The notes below the pieces were generated by a model, which did no database searches, was not told the DNA's origin, and was given only the letters and a program-made list of their open reading frames with translations. Of a DNA stretch of 64,000 nucleotides, positions 1-9,624 are shown piece by piece (the first letter of the stretch is position 1; each line of letters starts with the position of its first letter). Location: NCBI RefSeq assembly GCF_030704535.1, contig NC_081809.1, positions 451,501-515,500 on the forward strand. Reading direction: 5' to 3'. The stretch comes from Vitis vinifera. Its lineage: Eukaryota > Streptophyta > Magnoliopsida > Vitales > Vitaceae. Both the position numbers and the translations under genes were made by a program.

Positions 1-766
1 ATGTCTTTATAAATTTCTTCTCTCTTATATTCATTGATTTAAAATAAAAATTAATTTTTATTTTGCTGAACAACTCCTAATGCATCCTATGCTAACATAA
101 CCTTTAGATAAAATGAGACGGTAGACCACACAACCACTCACTTGGTGCTTTTGTTCAAATTAAAATGCTAAGTGAATAAGTAGATTCTATTGTTTGATTG
201 CATATTGAAAAAAAAAATGTTTAGACTTTGATGATGATAAGGATACATATGTAATTAAATCCTTTTATTTTGTATTTTATATTTTGATCTCATAAACAAA
301 TTTGTATCTTCCTTCAGCCCTCTAGATTTTATGATACATTTAAAGGATGGATGCAGAGGGTTGGAATGGTAACAGAGGGATTCACGGCCTTTTCCCCAAA
401 AATATCCACAAATCATATGCGTATGTTGAAACGGCGTCGTTTCATTGCAAGTCAATTTCGTCTCTCCCCCGCTAAAAGGGGGTGCCTAAGATCCAGAATT
501 GCCATCGCCTCGCAACCGACCGAAAAGCTGTGAATCCAAAAGCGAGGAAAATACGCCAGACATCGGGAAGCTGCTTACGATTGGCCACTCATCAACCACC
601 GCCACCGCCACTACCGCCACCCCCCTCTCTCTCTTCTCTTCCGATCTGCTTTCTCACTAATCCGCGATCTTTTCTTTTTCCTTTTGATTTTTATCAGAGG
701 TAAGCTCTCTTGATCGATCTAGATCTTGGTCGTTTCTCTTTGATCTACAATTCACGGCGGGATACC
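1..766. other. Upstream spacer and presumed 5' UTR of the TPR gene
   Basis: This stretch is AT-rich up to about position 400. It then becomes more balanced, with a C/T-rich and CCG-repeat leader around 590-670 that looks like a plant 5' untranslated region. A GTAAGC sequence near 701 could be the donor of a leader intron, but no matching acceptor before the start codon is convincing. The short open frames here have no recognisable protein character. Confidence 0.5.
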
Positions 767-2964
767 ATGAACTCCAATTACGGAAAAACCACTAACTCCC
801 AAAGAGGAGGAGGATCCGTTCCCCTCAACAACTACCAGTTCGATTTCGGACTCGGATCCAGCCGTTCCCGCCCTCTTAACGACCAGAAGCAGCAGTCTTC
901 TCATTCTTCTTCATTTTCTGCGCCGCAATCCCACCCCTGGCAACCCAACAAGCCCTCATGGACTCACCAGCCCGCACCGACTCAGACGACTCGCTCCGGC
1001 CCGTCGAATGGGCCAGCTTCTATGGTGGGCGATATCTTTGGGAAGAGTTGGGCTCCTTCTCCAGGACCGAGTTCTGGTATTGGAATTGTGGATAAAAACC
1101 CGAATTTGTTTGGAGACCTCGTGGGCTCCGCTCTAGGTAAGGTTAATAGTAATGTTCCTCTGAAAAATAGCACGCCGGTGTCAGCACAATCGACTAAGAG
1201 CCCATATTCAATGGGGAATTTGGCAGATTCATTGCCGAAAACTGGCAATTCAGCGAAAAGTGGTGGGAATTGGGGGAATTCGGAGAATTTTGGGGGTTAT
1301 TCTAGTGGATACAACAATAGTAGTAATGTCAATAAGAGTACAAACCTTGGAGGGCCATCAACGCAAAGTATGGCTGGCGCTGGTGGAGGTGGGGTGGGGA
1401 TGACTTCCAAAAAAGACCCATTTGGTTCTTTGGTTGATTTTGGATCAAAACCAATGGGTAGTCTTAATTCAGCAAGTAAGGGTAGTAAGGTTAATTCAAG
1501 GGATGAGGCATTCGGAGATTTTCAGAATGCTCCAAAATCAAGTGCATCTGCCTTTCCATCAAGTGCCTTTCCTGCGAGTAATTCCATGGGTGGTAAAGTT
1601 AATTCAAGGGATGAATTGTTTGGAGATTTTCAGAATGCTTCAAAATCAAGCGCATCCGCATTTTCTTCAGGTTCCTTTCCTACCAATAATAGCAATTCCA
1701 TGGGATCAAGTTCAGGTTTTGATCCGAAGATGGACAGCTTTGGCATTCCCACCCAGGATTTTGGTTCTCAGAATCAGCCTCCTGTTCAGACCTCCAATGT
1801 TGATCCGCTAGACATGTTGTTTGCCTCTTCAGCTTCTGCTGGAACGGGTCCAACAGGGTCAGAAAGAGTTGGAGAGCAGCAGTTTTCTGAAGGTGATGAT
1901 TGGGGGTTGGATTCGGACTTTGGAGGAGGACATGACAATGGCGGTACCACCACTGAGCTTGAAGGTCTGCCTCCCCCGCCTGCTGGGGTTACAGCTGCCT
2001 CTGCAAAGAGCAAGGGACTGGATAATCACAAGCAGGGGCAATATGCTGATGCAATTAAGTGGCTTTCTTGGGCTGTAGTTCTTCTTGAGAAAGCTGGCGA
2101 TGATGCTGGCACCATGGAGGTCTTAACATGCCGAGCTTCATGTTATAAAGAAGTAGGGGAGTATAAGAAAGCAGTGGCTGACTGTAGTAAGGTATAGCTT
2201 TTCATGTTGTCAATAAATAGTTATGTCTAGGGATTGAGAATTTATTTTTTATTGCTCATCTAGTTACAAGATGGTGGCCTAGAAGTTATATTGCACAGTT
2301 CTAAAGCCTGTTTGAAGAACTCACAAGTCGATTGACTGCTGTTCAGTTACCAGTGACAATGGGGTTACATTGATCCCTTCTGAAAATAATATGTTTATCT
2401 TGACCACTTTTGGGGACCTGCAACTTGATGGATGCTAATATTATGGGTTTGGCAGGTTTTTTACTGCAAAACTATCTAAGTTGGTAGATTTCCCAAACAG
2501 TCTGGCACAATGCAACTAGTCAGATTTTGATACTGAAAGAACATAGCTTTAGATGTATTTAAGACAGTATTTCTCAGTTATTGGGTGCCGCAGATTTAAA
2601 GGTTTGCGACCAGTTAACTGATTCAGGCTGATGTGCAGCACTACTACATGTGGGATGTAGTGCAATGTCACATTACTCTTCTACCATTTACTTATGGGCA
2701 TGGATATTAGTCTTCTGGATTTAATTTTATCATTATATTCTCTTAAGCTTTTTGAAGAAGAAACTTCATAGACTGCATTGTGTCTTGCAGGTGCTAGAAC
2801 ACGATGAAAAGAATGTATCTGTCCTTGTACAGAGAGCACTTCTCTATGAGAGTATAGAGAAGTACAAACTTGGGGCAGAAGACCTGAGGACTGTTTTGAA
2901 ATTTGATCCTGGTAACAGGGTTGCAAGAAGTACCATTCACCGCTTGACTAAAATGGCTGCGTAG
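767..2964 (+). CDS. TPR-repeat protein with low-complexity Gly/Ser/Asn-rich N-terminus
   Basis: Two exons, 767-2191 and 2791-2964, join in phase 0 to give 532 residues. The intron 2192-2790 is GT-AG. I chose the ATG at 767 (MNSNYGK) because the 19 codons upstream, starting at 710, look like leader sequence. Residues 1 to about 400 are low complexity, rich in Gly, Ser and Asn, with scattered DPF, DFG and FGDF motifs; a 36-residue unit is duplicated at about 239-310. From about residue 411 to the end the protein folds as TPR-type helical pairs (AKSKGLDNHKQGQYADAIKW, ASCYKEVGEYKKAVADCSK, then the exon 2 helices). TPR domains generally bind partner proteins. DPF-type motifs in other proteins bind clathrin adaptors, so a trafficking role is possible, but that is inference. 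I do not recognise a characterised orthologue with certainty. Confidence 0.85.
1481..1696 (+). repeat. In-frame 108-bp tandem duplication inside the TPR gene
   Basis: Two 108-bp units start at 1481 and 1589. Each encodes a copy of KVNSRDE.FGDFQNA.KSSASAF followed by a Ser/Asn-rich tail ending in NSMG. The period is a multiple of three, so the frame is kept. Confidence 0.85.
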
Positions 2965-4196
2965 AGAGTTTTACATTTTCGTTTGATTTAGCTTCTTCAT
3001 TTAGTCATAAGGTCAATACCCTTTTCCCCTCTTACTAGAAAATTTGTGGGGAACTATATTATTTTGCTTGGATAAGTGGGCATTTCTGATAGTTGTGGTC
3101 TTAAGGAGTGTTTTACATATATCATGTGTTGTATTCCATTTCAACCTTTGCTTGTGACTGGAAATGATTTTTGTTACGTTGTTCAGAATTTTGAATTTCA
3201 AGTGATTGCATTTCTTTTTCTTGTTTTGCATATGTGGGAAACAGTTGTTATGTGGTTTGATTCTTTGTCTCCTCCAATTTCTTGTGTATTATGAATTGAA
3301 TTTGATGTTGGAACTATATACTGATGTATATTAACATAAACCAGTATATCATGTTCTTCATTGATTGCTTTAAGATTTTGTTCCAAATTTTAGGCTGAGG
3401 TCTTTGTATGGGGAACATGGAGCTACTTCAATCTAGCACAGCTGTTCTAACATTCACTAGTGTTAATTGTTGTGAGTTGTTACATGTTACATGTTATGGA
3501 GAAGTTGTTGATTTATTTCTGTCTCCTTTGGCCTGTAGCTCACTGTTTTCTATCATTTCTTTTAACCTGTTTAAATAATGCTACAGCTAGGTTCTGAGAT
3601 GATTTTGAGATGTGTGTATGTGAAAATCTTAACTGACTATTTTGTTCTTTTTCTTCCTGAACTTTCTTAAAACTACGAAGATATCTTTGCAAACCTTTAA
3701 TGGACAGTTAATTGTGCATATTTGTGTGTATATGTCGATGTGTGTGATTCTGAAATTCAGAAAGATGCTAATTCAATCTAACACCCCAGAAGAGAATACT
3801 CTCGAAGGCTGGACCTCTAAGTTGTGGTGGTGGTGATTAGGCGGGGAAGCACAGGGCCATGCCTGGAGTTTGTTTGCTTGAGGAGTTCCAGAGGCATCTG
3901 ATGATAACTCAAGTCTCCCCTGAGGTTACAGACTTACCACTGTCATTCCTCTGTTTGTCTCTTAACATTATTAAAGATACTTCTTAAAGGACAGACAAGT
4001 TAAAATTCATCTAAAATTGCAGCCAAACTCTGAAGAATATCCTTCATTTGCAAGAGGTGTTCAACACCATAAAATCTTTTCTTTGTTCCATTTCTCCAAC
4101 TATCTTTAACCTAAAAGTTAAAAGATTACTCTTTTTATCTAGAAAATGAAAATAAAACAAACAAGGAAAAAATTTGAGGATCATAGAGAAGGGGTA

Positions 4197-4292
4197 GTTC
4201 TAGTTAATTTCAGATCGTAAAGTGTGTAAAAAGGAAAGAAAAAAGTTCTAGTTAATTTCAGATCGTAAAGTGTGTAAAAAGGAAAGAAAAAA
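4197..4292. repeat. 48-bp perfect tandem duplication (two copies)
   Basis: Copies 4197-4244 and 4245-4292 are identical, starting GTTCTAGTTAATTTCAGATC and ending in an A-run. It is a recent local duplication in spacer DNA. Confidence 0.9.
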
Positions 4293-4716
4293 TTGGTAAT
4301 TGGAGAAAATGGATCTAGGAGTGCAGAAGGGGAATGAGGATGAATCATCTGAGATCATATGCTAAAACCTTGGCTGTGGGTTTTGAGAGACACGTCTAAA
4401 AATAAAGGCTTCCTGCCAGAGACTGATGCTGTTGATATGGTGGAATATGGCTCTGGGATGAGGGTTGGGGTTTTAGAGGTGCATAAGGGCTCTTGTTTTA
4501 GATGTGTTGAAAGGGAATGAGGATCAAATTTTTCCTATGATTTTCTTCTTCATCCCAAACCATGGTTATGGGTTTTAAAGAGACTCTTCTCAGAATAGAA
4601 AAGGTGATGTGCTTTGTCTATCATGTCCATGGACAGATGTAATGATGGTGAAAAAGGTCTAATGATCATATACAAAATGTTTGTTTTATTAGGATTTTGG
4701 TATGCCATTGTTGCAT

Positions 4717-4809
4717 AGAGAAAGGAGTGACATCAGCCTCCATTAAATTTTTTTTTTATATATATCAAAAAAATAAAATTTAATGGAGGATGATGTCACT
4801 CCTTTCTCT
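4717..4809. repeat. Near-perfect hairpin (35-bp arms), MITE- or foldback-like
   Basis: The left arm at about 4717-4751 (AGAGAAAGGAGTGACATCAG...) is the reverse complement of the right arm at about 4775-4809 with a single mismatch. An AT-rich loop of about 23 bp separates them. Beyond the arms similarity fades. It could be the remains of a short foldback transposon; a small-RNA hairpin is an alternative that the sequence alone cannot decide. Confidence 0.7.
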
Positions 4810-5759
4810 GTAGGGTAGTTTTGATATTTCATAAAAAGATTAGATGGATCCATTGTATGTTAGTGAACATTTCGAAGGTTAGTGACAAATTGGAAGCCTT
4901 TAGAGAGGTTTGTGTTAGTGTTAGAAATTCTAGGGGAGGTTTTGTAATTATCCTGAAGAAAATGGCTTGTTTTTCTTCAATCATTCTTAGTTGTTGATAA
5001 GTTGAATATTCGATTTGCTTTCCAATAGATTGACCATTTGATAAGGATTAAGTAAATATTGGTCAATATTGCCTCCATAGTTTTGTTTCTTTTAAGAGAA
5101 TGTGACCTCATCATAGCATATATGAATCAAATGAAAATAATGTCATGTATACGGTAATGACTCAAACATTTCTTTTAGCACTGATGTCTTGCCTTTTTCC
5201 TGTATATCAGTATTGTCAATAGTCGGGAAATTAATGTTTGGAGATATTATGTGGAATCTAGGAATTGTGATGCTCACATTGATTGTTTTTTCCCTTGTGT
5301 GATGAACCATGCAGATAAAAGAAATTTGAGGTGTTGTTTATAGATTGATTGCAAATTGCTAACCTTGCTTAAAGTTATGAAATTTAATGTTTAGCATGTG
5401 TCGCCAAAGGGTAGTCATGTTTTAGCTAGGCGAGGAGTTAACAAGTTTCTAATTGTATTGACTTGCTCTGATTTTTGGAACTTACAGAATCACAGATCTG
5501 TACATCCTAGTTAGTGTTTAGCAAGATATTAGGCAATAGAAAGTGAAAAAAAGCACACAGCTGTTAGAAAGAAAACACTCTAGAAATTTTCCATTTGTTT
5601 TTATCTGGGGTGAACCTAATGATCTGAGTCCCCATACGAATGTGTTCACTAGCAAAAGTTCAGTACCTAGACTAAGCTTGTCTGTCATATGTATTTAGGG
5701 ATGTAGAAGCCACTGAGATTGTCAGACTCCAAAACTCATCTCTTCTCCAATTGATATGT

Positions 5760-6640
5760 AGCATTTGATCCAGACAGACTATCAACACTGTTGTCACCTC
5801 GCGTATCATGTGGGTCGCGTTGCTGCTAGATGGATGGACACGCGATTCTCAACACACAAGGGGTTCTTGATTCAGTGGTTGTACCTGCAAAAAGGCATCC
5901 GGACAGGGTGTCCGGATGCACCCTCCGATGATGTTGTTAGCCATAGTAAGAGAATAAGATATATGAGGCAGTTGGCCTTTTACTAGGTATCAAGAGGTTA
6001 CCAGGAGATCATCCCTTTCTTCTTCATGTGAAGTCATATATATACAGCTTCAGGGGTACTGTTCCTCTCATTAATGGTGAGGAGATATTTTCTGTTGTGA
6101 TGATGACAATAGGTGTTAGTAGGAGCACTATCATCCTACGAATGGCTGTCAGAGACCATGGTAGGTGATGCGGCTGTCAGAGATCGTGGGAAGTGATTAT
6201 GTAGAATGATCGTGGGAAGTGACTTGCTGTCACTTCCTCTTGTCTTCTCATTCTGTAGGTGATGGGATGTGGGTCATGGCTGCTTGCTGTGATTGCGTGT
6301 AAGACTCGCTTTACTTTAATTGACCATCCAGACGATTTATATCCGGATGGATCATGCTGATTATCCGGATGTGTTGTGGAGACTATCCGGATGTGTTGTG
6401 GAGACTATCCGGGTGTCTACGCTCTGCCAGCGTCGTTTGCTCTTCCTTGGATAGGAGAAGCTGAAACGTCGTTTGCCTTTCCTTGAGGGGTTCCGGATAG
6501 GATAGCCGCACCATGCATATCTTTAGGAGAATCCGGATGATGATGGTCCGGATAATGATGGTCCGGCTGATAGCACGTGTCACGCGTCACCATGAGCTGC
6601 GTGCCACGTGTTTCCCAAGGGGAGGGGTCCCTACAAACAC
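5760..6640. mobile_element. GC-richer repeat patch, possibly LTR-derived
   Basis: This patch differs from its AT-rich surroundings in base content and carries at least seven copies of a (T)CCGGAT-type motif. It includes a 22-bp tandem pair at 6363-6384 and 6385-6406, and repeated GATCGTGGGAAGTGA segments near 6185 and 6215. G-box-like CACGTG motifs lie near its right end. This mix resembles a promoter-bearing terminal repeat of an old retroelement. I could not place clean ends or a target duplication, so family and limits are uncertain. Confidence 0.35.
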
Positions 6641-8637
6641 CTTAGAAAGGTGAAAAAAAAATTTCCAAAGCCAGATTGGGTCCAAATCTTTTATGGGAAC
6701 GTCCCAATTTAGCTTCATATTGCCTCTCTTTCATCCTCCATTCTGTTGAAAAGCAGGAAAGGAGACAAAGACATACGGTTAGGGCCATGATTTCCCACTC
6801 CATAGCCAGTCCCTGATTGGAAATCGGAGACACCCAATATTCAGCCAAGCTTTTGCAACTTTTTAAACATCAGCAGAGGAAATTGTTGTTATAGGGCTTC
6901 AATTATCATGCTGTATGGTGTGACCATCTCCACCCACTGTGGCGGTAGGAAGCATGATTGAGGAGAAAGGGGGGGAAAGAGGCCAAAGGAGGATGCCCAC
7001 GTTATTATAAGGGAGAGGGACGAGTGGTGAGTGAAGCGTTTTGGTTTCTTGGAAAGACACCAAGGGAGAAGTTAGGAGACAGACAGAAACCACTTCACTT
7101 TACACCTCTCTCCTTAGCTGTTTCCTAAAAGCCTGCCCCCTTTTCCTTTCTTTTTGTTTTGCTACATTAATTCCCCACCTCCCTTCCTCTCTCTTTATAC
7201 CCACAATGCCATCCTTGTTTCTTTTTGTTCTTTTTTCTTTTTATTTTTTTATGGAAAGAAACCACAAAATAGAGTATTTACACATTCAATTTGAAAGAAC
7301 TGCAATAATATTTGAACCCAAACTTAGTAACATTTCTAGGAAAATCTGACCTTCAAGTGAAAGACTTTAAATTATAGATACTTTTTTTAGCTAAACAATC
7401 TATTATTCTATTTGTTTTTCTATAAATATGCCAATAAATACAAACATTAAGATCTTGAGTTATTTCCACATATCTTCCATTAACAACATAATGGAACTAG
7501 GAATGCTACTTTTTTTATTTTAATTATCTATCACTACTGTTGAGTCACCTTCAATCTTTAAATTTAAGAACCCAGTTACTAACACACCATCTCTAAAAGT
7601 TAACATATTGACGTATTGCCCATATGCTTATTTATAGTCATTTTTATTATACCATTAGAATCTCTAATAAGCCATCTTAATGCACCTCTATTCTCTGCCT
7701 TGAGCCATCCTTGTTTTCAATTTTAGGTCTTTCTGCCTTGCATGATCATTTTTCTCTTTTTATTTTAGGGTGTGTTTGGTGCCTGAAAATACAGTACCAT
7801 ATCCAGAAAAATAATCTAAACCCTCGTACAAATGGGTTTTGGTTTTATTCTTTTTTCTGATTCTAAACAAGGATTTACTTCAGCATTGTAAACATGTTTT
7901 TTTTTTTTTAAGTAATAAAGCCTTGAATTTGGCCCATATGCTAGGGCTATGGGCTCTAACCCAGTATGAGCGTTTATTATTATTATTATTTTTTTAATTT
8001 TGGGTGAACTAAAGATGGAAATTAGAATAGCACGATAGATATAGAAAATTTTAAATTCTGTCAAACAAAGACAACTTTCATGAAGTGAGAAATAGAATAA
8101 AAAAGCGTTTTTTGATAATTTATTTTTAATAACAATTTTCAAAAGCTCTAAATGTCTAAATGATCCCGAGAGTTGGGGATCGCTGGATTTATTGAATTTT
8201 CAAAAAAAGGGCATACCCTCGTTGATTCCAAACGAGGAGAAATGAAGGAGGGAATGGCAGGATTGAGATATGAGGAAAACAAGAAGGTCATATAGTAGGA
8301 GTAGCATTCCAAGGTGCCAACAACTGCGAGTCCCTCCCTCCACTGGGCCGTTAAATTTTAGAACTGCTATGACGCGCGTTACAAGTTACAACAGCTGCCC
8401 ACACTTACGCTTCATCTAGACAGTGCTGTCACCCAGCCTCCCCACCCCTACGCGCCACGTCCTCACCCCGCTTCCGTCACCAAACGCACCACTCCCGTAC
8501 CGTCACCCTCATTTCACCTTCGTATTTGTATTAGCTCTCCTCATTGGCTCTCCACCGTCCGATCAGATGACTAGTGTGAAAGCTATCGCTGGTGTTTGTC
8601 GTGTTGCGTGTTGATTTCTTTTGTAACCGTCGTCGTT

Positions 8638-8645
8638 CTATAAAT
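8638..8645 (+). promoter_or_regulatory. TATA box of the ERF gene
   Basis: CTATAAAT lies 114 bp upstream of the ERF start codon, which would place transcription start near 8668. Confidence 0.5.
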
Positions 8646-8687
8646 GAAGGCTCTCAGTGAAGCATCTTTCCTCTCTCATCTGCATTT

Positions 8688-8711
8688 ATGGAGTGCTTCT
8701 CTTTGGCGTAG
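8688..8711 (+). other. Seven-codon upstream ORF in the ERF leader
   Basis: ATG at 8688 reads seven codons (MECFSLA) and stops at 8709-8711, 40 bases before the main ATG. It lies downstream of the TATA box and so probably within the transcript. Confidence 0.45.
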
Positions 8712-8751
8712 TTGCTACTTGCTAGGTGTTTAATTGCTTTCTTTTTTCAAG

Positions 8752-9624
8752 ATGTGTGGAGGTGCAATTATATCCGGCTTCATCGCCGCAAAGCGTGGCC
8801 GGAAACTCACCAAGGAGGACCTCTGGTCGGAGCTCGATACCATCTCGGACCTCCTCGGTTTGGATTCTGCTAACGGCGGTGATGATTTCAACCCGTCTGA
8901 AAATAGGGTTGCTCCAAAGCCAAAGCAAGTGAGCAAAGGTGAGGTTTTGTGTCTGGGTTTTTTTTTTCTGGATTTTTGGGTTTCTTCGGTTTTATCGATG
9001 GAAAAAGATTTCATTTTTTCTGGGGTTGCAGGGACGAACGAGAATACCCAGAAAGCGATTCGGGTGGAGGAAAAGAAGAGTACCACCACTCCGAGGATTC
9101 GGAAGAACGTGTACAGAGGAATCCGGCAGCGGCCTTGGGGAAAATGGGCGGCGGAGATTCGGGACCCGCACAAGGGTGTGAGAGTGTGGCTCGGCACCTA
9201 CAACACCGCCGAGGAAGCCGCCAGAGCCTACGACGAAGCCGCCAAGAGAATCAGAGGCGACAAGGCCAAGCTCAACTTCGCTGATCCCTCCTCTCCCCAC
9301 TTCCCTCCGCCCATCCCACTGCCGCCATCCAAAAGACGATGCGTTGTTCCAGACCCCACAGCACAGTCAAGTTATCAGCCGACCGTACCACCACCACCAT
9401 TAATGACCTATCCTGCTCCGTACGAGAACGAAGCAGCGAGCGAGTTGGAGTTTAAGGAGCAAATCTCGAGCTTGGAATCGCTCCTGGGTTTGGAGCCGGA
9501 ACAGGCCGCCACTCAGTTGAACGAAATCACCGAGTCAGACTCGGTCGACCTCTGGATGCTGGAGGACCTTGCTTCCACTCACCCTCACCACCATCGTCAG
9601 CATGTATGCAGCGCTGCGTTTTGA
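8752..9624 (+). CDS. Group VII ERF transcription factor (AP2/ERF domain, N-degron)
   Basis: Exons 8752-8938 and 9032-9624 join in phase 1 to give 259 residues. The N-terminus [10 protein letters not shown] is the group VII signature: Cys2 is oxidised and arginylated when oxygen is present, marking the protein for destruction. Members therefore act as oxygen-sensing activators of hypoxia genes in the nucleus. A conserved stretch [18 protein letters not shown] follows at about 19-36. The AP2 DNA-binding domain runs from about 89 to 147, with [18 protein letters not shown], the WLGT motif and AARAYD. The C-terminal part is Pro-rich, then acidic, ending near VDLWMLEDL, a likely activation motif. 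The N-terminal motif is closest to RAP2.3-type members, judged by memory only. The 93-nt intron keeps the frame open if retained. Confidence 0.95.
   Translation: MCGGAIISGFIAAKRGRKLTKEDLWSELDTISDLLGLDSANGGDDFNPSENRVAPKPKQVSKGEVLCLGFFFLDFWVSSVLSMEKDFIFSGVAGTNENTQKAIRVEEKKSTTTPRIRKNVYRGIRQRPWGKWAAEIRDPHKGVRVWLGTYNTAEEAARAYDEAAKRIRGDKAKLNFADPSSPHFPPPIPLPPSKRRCVVPDPTAQSSYQPTVPPPPLMTYPAPYENEAASELEFKEQISSLESLLGLEPEQAATQLNEITESDSVDLWMLEDLASTHPHHHRQHVCSAAF

Larger units (their letters stand above)
2965..8637. other. Long gene-poor spacer with repeats
   Basis: The first few hundred bases are the presumed 3' UTR of the TPR gene. The rest shows no exon chain that codes for a recognisable protein. It holds a 48-bp tandem duplication (4197-4292), a strong hairpin (4717-4809) and a more GC-rich, transposon-like patch (about 5760-6640). 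From 7100 to 8300 it is AT-rich with homopolymer tracts. Confidence 0.6.

Noticed and set aside
255-703. Short open frames before the TPR gene
   Set aside because: No protein signature; they overlap leader-like C/T-rich sequence and each other on both strands.
7041-7349. 102-codon open frame, Phe/Ser/Leu-rich
   Set aside because: Composition reflects T-rich DNA; no family motif, splice context or promoter.
8730-9300. Several open frames on both strands over the ERF gene
   Set aside because: They are shadows of the GC-rich ERF coding sequence in other frames.
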